The position numbers and the translations under genes are program-made. A stretch of 5,241 nt of DNA, from the NCBI GenBank assembly GCA_017467985.1, contig JAFUJY010000026.1:1-5241 (forward strand). Direction: 5' to 3'. Numbering within the stretch: position 1 is the first letter of the stretch; every line of letters starts with the position of its first letter. Below, in pieces: positions 1 to 5,241 of this stretch. The DNA comes from Bacillota bacterium. Lineage in GTDB: Bacteria > Bacillota > Clostridia > Lachnospirales > Bianqueaceae. Below the pieces are notes generated by a model. The model was not told the DNA's origin and made no database searches. It saw only the letters and a program-made list of their open reading frames with translations.

Positions 1-452
1 AAGTCCGGGGCATAAAACTTGTAGTTGGCTACAATACCTGGCGTATGCACGTAAGGCAGCCCCAAGCGCTCGATGATATCGCTGACGATCACTTCGCTTT
101 TGGAGTCCCGCGTGTCGCCGTTGGCCATCTGACTGGCATTACCGGACATGTTTATGGACTGTATAATCCTCAATAACTTCACTTGTTGGTGAAAGTCCTT
201 GCGCTCTGCTCGGCTCATGGCCTTCAGCTTAACCCGAAAGCCCCGCCGTTCTTCCTTCAAGCGGCACTTTTCCTCCCAGTCGGCGACAACTTTAGCTCGC
301 TTTTCCGCCGGCACGTACTCCCATTTTCCTCCGGGGTACTTGATGTAAGGATAGCGCTTGTCACTCCCAGGATGCGTCTTTTTCCAGCACAGACTGTACT
401 TTACCACACCCGCCAACTTTTCCTCATTAATAATAAATTCTTCTGCCGTCAT
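1..452 (-). CDS. Partial PD-(D/E)XK nuclease-like hypothetical protein (N-terminal 150 residues)
   Basis: This reading frame starts at the ATG at 452-450 and stays open to base 1, giving 150 codons; the C-terminal part lies outside the window. The start is set by a very strong ribosome binding site, GGAGGTGAT at 464-456, seven bases after the GGAGG core. Residues 1-47 are a mixed segment rich in K, W and Y. Residues 48-98 are highly charged and probably helical, with many K, R and E. From residue 116 comes DSKSEVIVSDIIERLGLPY, followed by FYAPD at 146-150. An SKSE helix, then a 'GLPY' turn, then a strand ending in PD recalls clostridial hypothetical proteins with a PD-(D/E)XK (restriction endonuclease-like) fold. 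There E120 and D150 would be catalytic, and the (D/E)XK part would follow beyond the edge. The gene is certain; the nuclease assignment is a motif-level inference from half a protein. It is transcribed divergently from the membrane protein gene. Confidence 0.8.
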   Translation of the reverse strand, partial: MTAEEFIINEEKLAGVVKYSLCWKKTHPGSDKRYPYIKYPGGKWEYVPAEKRAKVVADWEEKCRLKEERRGFRVKLKAMSRAERKDFHQQVKLLRIIQSINMSGNASQMANGDTRDSKSEVIVSDIIERLGLPYVHTPGIVANYKFYAPD

Positions 453-495
453 GGCATCACCTCCAATAAAAGGATACCACAATGGCAGAAGAATT
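436..495. repeat. Inverted repeat around the start of the nuclease-like gene
   Basis: AATTCTTCTGCC at 436-447 is the exact reverse complement of GGCAGAAGAATT at 484-495. Going inwards, the arms continue imperfectly: the TGG at 452-454 pairs with the CCA at 477-479, giving about 16 of 19 positions. The loop side holds the Shine-Dalgarno sequence (464-456) of the minus-strand gene, and its ATG lies in the imperfect inner part of one arm. It could be an operator dyad, or an RNA hairpin in a transcript that starts upstream of base 495 on the minus strand. The function is not shown by sequence. Confidence 0.6.
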
Positions 496-499
496 GCAA
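471..499 (-). promoter_or_regulatory. Weak candidate promoter for the nuclease-like gene
   Basis: On the minus strand, TTGCAA (499-494) and TATCCT (476-471) are separated by exactly 17 bases. Each hexamer matches the sigma-A consensus at four of six positions. Transcription would start near base 464, inside the Shine-Dalgarno sequence, so the leader would be too short to carry the whole site. That argues against it as the main promoter. An alternative minus-strand TATAAT lies at 547-542, but no good -35 box stands at the right distance. Confidence 0.22.
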
Positions 500-511
500 G
501 AAGGGCCACTC

Positions 512-540
512 TTGATTTTCCTCGACGGATGTACTATAAT
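512..540 (+). promoter_or_regulatory. Sigma-A type promoter for the membrane protein/lipoprotein operon
   Basis: TTGATT at 512-517 and a perfect TATAAT at 535-540 are separated by 17 bases, the optimal spacing for the housekeeping sigma factor. Transcription would start near 546-548, leaving a leader of about 25 bases that contains the Shine-Dalgarno sequence at 559-563. It is the only strong promoter seen ahead of the two plus-strand genes, so it probably drives both. Confidence 0.75.
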
Positions 541-571
541 GATTATATATTTTTTATCGGAGGTTCATTAT

Positions 572-949
572 ATGCCAATCCCTGTTTCAAAACGACTTTC
601 ATCCGCTATACTCCCGACCGTTATTCTTTTTACTATCACTATTCTTTTGACCTCCATCTTTGTCCGTAACCTGCACTTGGTCATGGGGCAGGACAGCGAG
701 TACGCAGCTATTTTCGCCCAGCTGCAGGATGCTGAGCTGGCGCTTCCCATTATTCAGATTCTGGTCTTATCCGTCCTTTTCGGTCTGCTCATTGGCTGCT
801 GTAAAAAAACAATTCCGGCTCTTTTGTTGGGCTTGGCCGCGGTTATTATATTGTTTGTTGTGTCCCTGTGGTTTACCAATGTAAACTCTATTCGTTTTGG
901 AATCGTGCTGCAGTTCTTATTGAACGCCCTGCGCTACGGTGTACTATAA
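572..949 (+). CDS. Small integral membrane protein of unknown function, three membrane segments
   Basis: The product has 125 residues and I do not recognise the family. The ATG at 572 is chosen over the in-frame ATG at 482. GGAGG lies at 559-563, eight bases before it, and the upstream extension would be coded by the promoter itself. Hydrophobic stretches at about residues 11-31, 58-77 and 81-102 look like membrane helices. A polar loop of about 26 residues with several acidic groups (QDSEYAAIF and QDAE) lies between the first and second. A short CCKK turn separates the second and third, and the protein ends in a hydrophobic, possibly amphipathic tail. The basic N-terminus (SKR) and the CCKK turn suggest that the N-terminus and this turn face the cytoplasm. 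That would need an even number of spans between them, so the outside loop would be the acidic one. The stop is only 17 bases before the ceramidase-like lipoprotein gene, so the two are very probably co-transcribed and may act on the same substrate. Confidence 0.85.
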   Translation: MPIPVSKRLSSAILPTVILFTITILLTSIFVRNLHLVMGQDSEYAAIFAQLQDAELALPIIQILVLSVLFGLLIGCCKKTIPALLLGLAAVIILFVVSLWFTNVNSIRFGIVLQFLLNALRYGVL

Positions 950-966
950 CCAAGAGGAGGCCAACT

Positions 967-2370
967 ATGAATAAAAAATTTTTTGCGATCATTTTATGTG
1001 TGTTGATTCTTTTTTCCGGATGCCAGCAAGGCAGCGACCTCCAAGTGTATCGCACCACTGACCACCTGGAGGGTGAGGCAAAGTGGACCATGGGCTTTGG
1101 CCGACAGGAGATTGCCATGCCCACAGATGACTCCCAGCCCTATTATATCGCCGGCTACAACAGTGGTTGGGAAACCGATGGTGTGATGGATCTGCAAGCT
1201 GCCCAAGCAGTTTGGATGGATGCGGGCGCCGATGGCATTCTTCTCATCGGCGTGGACTGTATCGCCCTCAGCTCCACCACCGTCAATGAGATTCGTCAGC
1301 GGCTGCAGCCCCTTTGTGAAGAGACCGGCTGTACCGCCATTAATGTCTACTCCACCCACGATCATGCCAGTGTGGATACCCTGGGCTTGTGGGGCCCCAC
1401 GCTGATTGACGGCAAAAATGATGAGTTTATGGAGAATTTGATCAATGCAGCAGTGGACGCGGCCACCCAGGCTGCTGCCAATCGCATCACCGGCACCTTG
1501 TACTATGGCTTCACTGAAACCGACCCAGCCATGCTGCGGGACTCCCGCGATCCGCAGGTATTTGATGCTAAGCTCCATCAGCTGCGCTTTGAACCGGATG
1601 ACACTGCAGAACCCGGCATTCGTATGTACCTCTATGGTGCCCACGCCGAATCCCTGCGAGGGGACAACCGTTTGATCAGCCGGGATTTTCCCGGTGTAAT
1701 GTGCGACTTAATCCAGGAACAAACCGGCGATCATGCCATGTTTATGCCCGGTGCCATCGGCGGTCTGATTATGACCCAGGTTTTGGACGATTATATGATC
1801 AAAAATATGATGGATACCGGTCGAAAACTGGTTGATTATGCCCTTTCCATTGATAATGAAGTGGTTGTGGAGGCCAATCTCCAATACGCCGCCAGTTCCA
1901 TGGAAATCCCCCTGGACAACACCGGTTTTCTCTTTTATAAGTTCCTGGGTATTTTAGGTAACGAAGCCAAGCCCGGCGATAGTGCCACCGGTTATGTACT
2001 GGTATCCGAGATGACGGCTCTGCAGCTGGGTGATATGATGTTTGCCCTAATTCCCGGCGAAATCTTCCCGGAATTGGTATGGGACGGCGAGTACGCCTAC
2101 CACAATCCGGAGGGTGTGAACCCCACACCTCTGGCGGAAATTGCCGCCAATCATGGCTACGACCAACTGCTGGTGGTTGGCCTGGTAAATGACGAAATCG
2201 GTTACATCGTGCCTCCCTCCGACTTTTTAGTGCATCCCGATACACCCTACCTGGAAAGAATTGAGGACGAAACCGGCGAAAACCATTACGAGGAGACCAA
2301 CAGTGTAGGTCCGAAATGTGCCACCGTGATCGCCGATACTTTGGAATATCTCTTAGATGCATTACAGTAA
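967..2370 (+). CDS. Neutral/alkaline ceramidase-like lipoprotein
   Basis: The product has 467 residues. The ATG at 967 has AGAGGAGG at 953-960, six bases upstream, and opens a clear lipoprotein signal: MNKK, a hydrophobic core, then LFSGC with the lipidated Cys at residue 19. The protein should be anchored on the outer face of the cell membrane. The mature part resembles the N-terminal catalytic domain of neutral/alkaline ceramidases, zinc amidases that split ceramide into sphingosine and fatty acid. The visible landmarks are STHDH at 129-133, FDAKLHQLRF at 199-208, YGAHAES at 223-229 with RLISRDFPG at 235-243, PGEIFPEL at 363-370, NDEIGYIVPP at 408-417, and HYEETNSVGP at 440-449. By analogy with the Pseudomonas enzyme, H131, H226, E365 and Y413 would hold zinc and Y441 would assist. 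The usual GDVSPN-type loop is replaced by IGGLIMTQ (264-271). The C-terminal immunoglobulin-like domain of longer ceramidases appears absent. The family call is fairly safe, but ceramide as substrate is doubtful. Confidence 0.82.
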   Translation: MNKKFFAIILCVLILFSGCQQGSDLQVYRTTDHLEGEAKWTMGFGRQEIAMPTDDSQPYYIAGYNSGWETDGVMDLQAAQAVWMDAGADGILLIGVDCIALSSTTVNEIRQRLQPLCEETGCTAINVYSTHDHASVDTLGLWGPTLIDGKNDEFMENLINAAVDAATQAAANRITGTLYYGFTETDPAMLRDSRDPQVFDAKLHQLRFEPDDTAEPGIRMYLYGAHAESLRGDNRLISRDFPGVMCDLIQEQTGDHAMFMPGAIGGLIMTQVLDDYMIKNMMDTGRKLVDYALSIDNEVVVEANLQYAASSMEIPLDNTGFLFYKFLGILGNEAKPGDSATGYVLVSEMTALQLGDMMFALIPGEIFPELVWDGEYAYHNPEGVNPTPLAEIAANHGYDQLLVVGLVNDEIGYIVPPSDFLVHPDTPYLERIEDETGENHYEETNSVGPKCATVIADTLEYLLDALQ

Positions 2371-2372
2371 AC

Positions 2373-2406
2373 AAAAAACTGTGCCAATACAAAGGCACAG
2401 TTTTTT
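2373..2406. terminator. Bidirectional intrinsic terminator between converging operons
   Basis: CTGTGCC (2379-2385) and GGCACAG (2394-2400) form a perfect 7-bp stem around an 8-base loop. Six A (2373-2378) and six T (2401-2406) flank it and extend the pairing to 13 bp. On each strand the hairpin is followed by a U tract, so it can stop transcripts from both sides. It starts two bases after the lipoprotein stop codon and ends two bases before the stop codon of the GH95 gene. Confidence 0.92.
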
Positions 2407-2408
2407 AT

Positions 2409-4637
2409 TTACCCTACAATTTTCAGCACTTCATCCTTTTGATGCACAAATACTCGTCCATCTGAAAGTTTCAATGTTCCGGCAAATGAAGGAGTAACTT
2501 CAGCATGCCAGTGATCGTCCTCCCAAGCAATATTCACGGTATACCCCCCACGAGCCCGAATGCCATAAGCCGAACCCTTCCTCCACTGGGCAGGCCGTGC
2601 CGGCAGCATGCGCAAAAAGCCTTCATGACTTTGTACCAGCATTTCTGCCATACCGGCTACAGAACCGAAGTTGCCATCAATCTGGAAAGGCGGATGATTA
2701 TCAAACAGATTGGGCAAGGTGGAGCGTTCCAACAGCAGCCGAATATTTTCTCCCGCCTTTTCACCATCCAGCAGACGGGCCCACAGGCACATGATCCACG
2801 CCCGGCTCCAGCCTGTATGACCGCCGCCGTGGGCAAGACGATGCTCCAGGGTGGCTCGTGCAGCGTCAAAGACTTCTTTATTTTCAGAAGTGATCTGCAC
2901 ACCGGGATATAATGCAAACAGATGGGAAATGTGACGATGACCGGGCAGGGCCTCGGTACATTCCCGCAGCCATTCCTTCACCCGACCGTCCTGGATCTGT
3001 ACCGGATCCAGCTTGGCCTTAAAGGCAGTGAACCGAGAAGTGTCCTTACCTAATACAGCTCCACACTCCTCCAGGGCAGACATCAGCTCATACAGAATCT
3101 GACCGTCCATTGCTGCTGCATCCGTCATGGTTCCCTGCTCTCCCGATGGAGTAATATATTCATTTTCCGGGGAGGAAGAGGGACTGATGGTATACATCCC
3201 GTCCTCCCGCAGAATCGCCGTGTCAAAGAAGAACTGAGCCGCCCCTTCCATCAGGTCATAATGGGCCCGCAGGAAGTCCGCATCCAGCGTAAAGCGATAG
3301 TGCTCGGCAATGTGCAGGCACAGCCATGCGGCTCCCATGGGCCAATAAGTGGCAGGCAAATACGTATCCTGCGGGGCGCAGTCTCCCCACAAATCCGTAT
3401 TATGATGAGCCACCCATCCCCGGGCACCATACATTTCCCGGGCAACCTGCTCACCATGGGGCTGCATCCGCTTCAGATGATCGAACAGTGGCAGATGCAT
3501 CTCACTCAAGTTACAGCATTCCGCCGGCCAGTAATTCATCTCCGTATTGATATTAATGGTATACTTACTGTCCCATGGCGGATGAAAGTCATCATTCCAG
3601 ATTCCCTGCAGATTGGCGGGAAGGCTGCCCGGTCGGGAGCAGCTTGCCAGCAGATATCGTCCATAGGCAAAATACAGTTCTTCCAGACCGTTATCCTCAT
3701 TTCCTTGGACATAACGACCCAGGCGCTGATCTGTGGGCAGCGCCTCCAAAGCCTCCTCTCCCTCCAGGGATAAGCTGCAGCGGTCCATGATTTCCCGCAG
3801 CTGCGCTGTGGACTCTTCTTTTACCCTATCATAACCAGCCGCAATTGCTTTTTCCAACCGCGTTAAGCATTCTGCCTGCAGATCTTCATAACGGTACGAG
3901 GTCACTCCTGCCAGAAAAATATCTGCTTTTTCCCCCACATGAAGGGTGTTGCCGATCACATATACGTCCTCGCCCACAGCACGGCAGACAGCCATGTAGC
4001 AAACGCCGCCATCTCCGGTCTGACCTGACAATAAGATGGTCTGTTGATCCAGCTTGTCAATACGGCTCATGTAGCAGCTGCGCCGCAGCAGGATCCTGGC
4101 AGAATACCCTTCATGGTGCATGGCAAATACTTGGTAAGGCGCAGACATTACGCTTTCCCGGCGAACCTCTTTTCCTTTGCGGATATACTCAACCCGGTGT
4201 ACACCCTCGCGGATATCCAACTCCCGGCGATACTGGCTGACTTCCCGCTCCTTGCTCGCCATGTCACGCCCCTGGAGCTTACGCATACCATGCAGTCCGT
4301 CAGGTTTATCCCCATCCAGCTGCTGCAAAATCAGGTCGCACAGTACCTCGTAATGACGCTCTCCATCCGGAGTGGCAGTCAGCGCTTCTTCTGCCAACTG
4401 CTGGGCCTCTTGGATACGATCTTCCTTCAACAGCTGACGCACCACCGGTAAATATTGTTTCGCATCCGGATTCACCCGATTCCGAAAACCGCCATACCAG
4501 CAGGTATCTTCGTTGAGGCTGATTCTCTCCACCACCGTGCCGCCAAAGATCATGGCACCCATGGCCCCATTTCCTAGAGGAAGGGCGATATTCCAGTCTT
4601 TGGCCGGTTGATCATACCATAATTTATAGTTTTTCAT
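2409..4637 (-). CDS. GH95 family alpha-L-fucosidase (or alpha-L-galactosidase)
   Basis: The product has 742 residues, normal for family 95 glycoside hydrolases, inverting enzymes that remove terminal alpha-L-fucose or, in some members, alpha-L-galactose. The N-terminal beta-sandwich is marked by LPLGNGAMGAMIFGG (19-33), NEDTCWYGG (42-50) and YRRELDI (136-142). The (alpha/alpha)6 barrel carries NLQGIWN (342-348), PPWDSKYTININTEMNYWPAE (353-373), NTDLWGD (413-419), SPSSSPEN (485-492), HRHISHLFALYPG (567-579) and FQIDGNFG (651-658). By analogy with Bifidobacterium AfcA, the catalytic set would be N362, N364, E491 and D654; all are present. The C-terminus ends with the usual RGGYTV beta-domain (696-701). 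There is no signal peptide, so the enzyme is probably cytoplasmic and works on imported oligosaccharides. The ATG directly follows the TAA of the upstream lyase-like gene (TAAATG), with only a weak purine-rich site (GAGATGAG) upstream, which suggests translational coupling. Whether it prefers L-fucose or L-galactose cannot be told from what I can see. Confidence 0.94.
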   Translation of the reverse strand: MKNYKLWYDQPAKDWNIALPLGNGAMGAMIFGGTVVERISLNEDTCWYGGFRNRVNPDAKQYLPVVRQLLKEDRIQEAQQLAEEALTATPDGERHYEVLCDLILQQLDGDKPDGLHGMRKLQGRDMASKEREVSQYRRELDIREGVHRVEYIRKGKEVRRESVMSAPYQVFAMHHEGYSARILLRRSCYMSRIDKLDQQTILLSGQTGDGGVCYMAVCRAVGEDVYVIGNTLHVGEKADIFLAGVTSYRYEDLQAECLTRLEKAIAAGYDRVKEESTAQLREIMDRCSLSLEGEEALEALPTDQRLGRYVQGNEDNGLEELYFAYGRYLLASCSRPGSLPANLQGIWNDDFHPPWDSKYTININTEMNYWPAECCNLSEMHLPLFDHLKRMQPHGEQVAREMYGARGWVAHHNTDLWGDCAPQDTYLPATYWPMGAAWLCLHIAEHYRFTLDADFLRAHYDLMEGAAQFFFDTAILREDGMYTISPSSSPENEYITPSGEQGTMTDAAAMDGQILYELMSALEECGAVLGKDTSRFTAFKAKLDPVQIQDGRVKEWLRECTEALPGHRHISHLFALYPGVQITSENKEVFDAARATLEHRLAHGGGHTGWSRAWIMCLWARLLDGEKAGENIRLLLERSTLPNLFDNHPPFQIDGNFGSVAGMAEMLVQSHEGFLRMLPARPAQWRKGSAYGIRARGGYTVNIAWEDDHWHAEVTPSFAGTLKLSDGRVFVHQKDEVLKIVG

Positions 4638-5241
4638 TTATTTACTCATCTCAATCAGCTGCTTGGTCTCGGCAATACCCACATCCACACGGCCGCTGAC
4701 GGTGGTGGTAAATACCATCCACTCATCATTGTGAATGAAACGGGGATGGGGATCGATATGATAGGTGGACGCATGCTCCGGTGTCCAGCCCTCCACCACC
4801 GGGTTATAAGTAACCACATCCACCAACTTCTTGGTTTCTCGATTATAAAAACGAACAATCGACGGACAGCCACGCCACCAGGTCAGGTCTCCGTAGGGAT
4901 GAGAGCCATCCACTACAAAATACTTCTCATCCACGGTACAATGGGCGTGCCATGTGCCGTTACCGCCCTCAATGGGAATGTAACACACGCTCTCCGCCTC
5001 ATGATCACCCAGTCTATCCTGAGCAATATGATTCTGAGAACAATAATAGATGGACTTACCGTCGGCAGCCCACCACTCGTGGGTGGCGTAATTATTCAGG
5101 GGCTTGCGCATCTCGCGGCTGCCATCCCGGCCAATCAGCTGCAGACGGGGGTAAATGCCTTCAGGGGTCTTTTCCGGAGAAACATGACGCCCTACATTCG
5201 GGTCAAAATGCCCCTCGTGGGCACACATCATCAGATCCCCA
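4638..5241 (-). CDS. Oligogalacturonate lyase-like protein (PL22 family), 5' end missing
   Basis: The frame is open to the right edge and ends with TAA at 4640-4638, showing about the last 200 residues. The family is usually near 390 residues, so roughly half is visible. The Met codons at 5231-5226 are internal, since the frame continues upstream with codons for G, D and L. Features of the seven-bladed beta-propeller oligogalacturonate lyases are FDPNVGR after a CAHEGHF segment, HEWWAADGKSIYYCSQ (about 5081-5034), WHAHCTVDEKYFVVDGSH, and DPHPRF followed by NDEWMVFTTT (about 4754-4713). Known members cleave unsaturated or saturated di- and oligogalacturonates by manganese-dependent beta-elimination in the cytoplasm. 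The region where I expect the Q-x-x-H-x-H metal motif reads Y-H-I-D-P-H here. That motif is recalled from characterised enzymes, so exact activity is uncertain. It is the first visible gene of the unit and is joined without a gap to the GH95 gene. Confidence 0.8.
   Translation of the reverse strand, partial: GDLMMCAHEGHFDPNVGRHVSPEKTPEGIYPRLQLIGRDGSREMRKPLNNYATHEWWAADGKSIYYCSQNHIAQDRLGDHEAESVCYIPIEGGNGTWHAHCTVDEKYFVVDGSHPYGDLTWWRGCPSIVRFYNRETKKLVDVVTYNPVVEGWTPEHASTYHIDPHPRFIHNDEWMVFTTTVSGRVDVGIAETKQLIEMSK

Noticed and set aside
482..571. Upstream in-frame ATG at 482, extending the membrane protein by 30 residues
   Set aside because: No Shine-Dalgarno sequence precedes it, the extension covers the -35 and -10 boxes of the promoter, and its start simply mirrors the minus-strand arm of the inverted repeat. 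The ATG at 572 has a well-placed GGAGG.
920..950. Possible internal promoter (TTGAAC, 19 bases, TATAAC) before the lipoprotein gene, with TGTACTATAA repeated from 530-539
   Set aside because: The spacing is too long and both boxes are weak. The predicted start would fall within the Shine-Dalgarno sequence. The 10-base repeat is probably chance, since here it encodes the last codons of the membrane protein.
868..966. Upstream extension of the ceramidase-like frame to an ATG at 868
   Set aside because: It overlaps the membrane protein gene in another frame, and the ATG at 967 has AGAGGAGG and begins a proper lipoprotein signal peptide.
994..1644. 216-codon open frame antisense to the lipoprotein gene
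   Set aside because: It is a mirror of strong coding sequence on the plus strand; no ribosome binding site or recognisable domain was seen, and the plus-strand protein has conserved family motifs across this whole stretch.
2112..2130. Short hairpin GGTGTG/CACACC inside the lipoprotein gene
   Set aside because: Only six base pairs, with no U tract, in the middle of a conserved coding region; expected by chance.
1799..2398. 199-codon antisense frame spanning the end of the lipoprotein gene and the terminator
   Set aside because: It would start within the terminator side of the opposite gene's coding frame, has a low-complexity R/P-rich translation, and matches no family.
3261..3773. 170-codon plus-strand frame inside the GH95 gene
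   Set aside because: The minus strand here codes the conserved catalytic barrel of GH95; the plus-strand translation shows no domain and no start signals.

Overview
The window looks like a piece of chromosome from a Gram-positive member of the Bacillota, most likely a gut or rumen Clostridia species. This is inferred from strong GGAGG-type ribosome binding sites, a consensus sigma-A promoter, a lipobox-type lipoprotein and close-packed genes of medium GC content. No rRNA, tRNA, CRISPR array, insertion sequence or phage gene is visible. The DNA is almost fully coding; the longest gap is about 120 bases.

Layout. (1) Bases 1-452, minus strand: the first 150 codons of a gene that runs off the left edge. 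Its SKSE...APD sequence resembles a PD-(D/E)XK nuclease-type fold. (2) Bases 453-571: a divergent intergenic region with a near-consensus plus-strand promoter and a 12-bp perfect inverted repeat flanking the ribosome binding site of the minus-strand gene. (3) Bases 572-2370, plus strand: a two-gene operon of an unrecognised 125-residue protein with three membrane segments, then a 467-residue lipoprotein with a divergent neutral/alkaline ceramidase-like domain. (4) Bases 2373-2406: a hairpin terminator with A and T tracts on either side, serving converging transcripts from both strands. (5) Bases 2409-5240, minus strand: a two-gene carbohydrate unit. The upstream gene, open at the right edge, resembles oligogalacturonate lyase (PL22 family). 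The downstream one is a complete GH95 alpha-L-fucosidase or alpha-L-galactosidase. Its ATG directly abuts the upstream stop codon.

Working together: the right-hand pair fits intracellular breakdown of short pectin-derived oligosaccharides, with the lyase cutting uronate-containing fragments and the GH95 enzyme removing terminal L-fucose or L-galactose. The left-hand pair suggests a membrane-anchored surface hydrolase acting on a lipid-like or other amide substrate, with a small integral membrane partner. The two units face each other and share only the terminator, so a functional link between them is not indicated.

Nothing here is clearly a new system. The best leads are the unknown membrane protein paired with a ceramidase-like lipoprotein that lacks part of the usual active-site loop, and the inverted repeat enclosing the start region of the nuclease-like gene.
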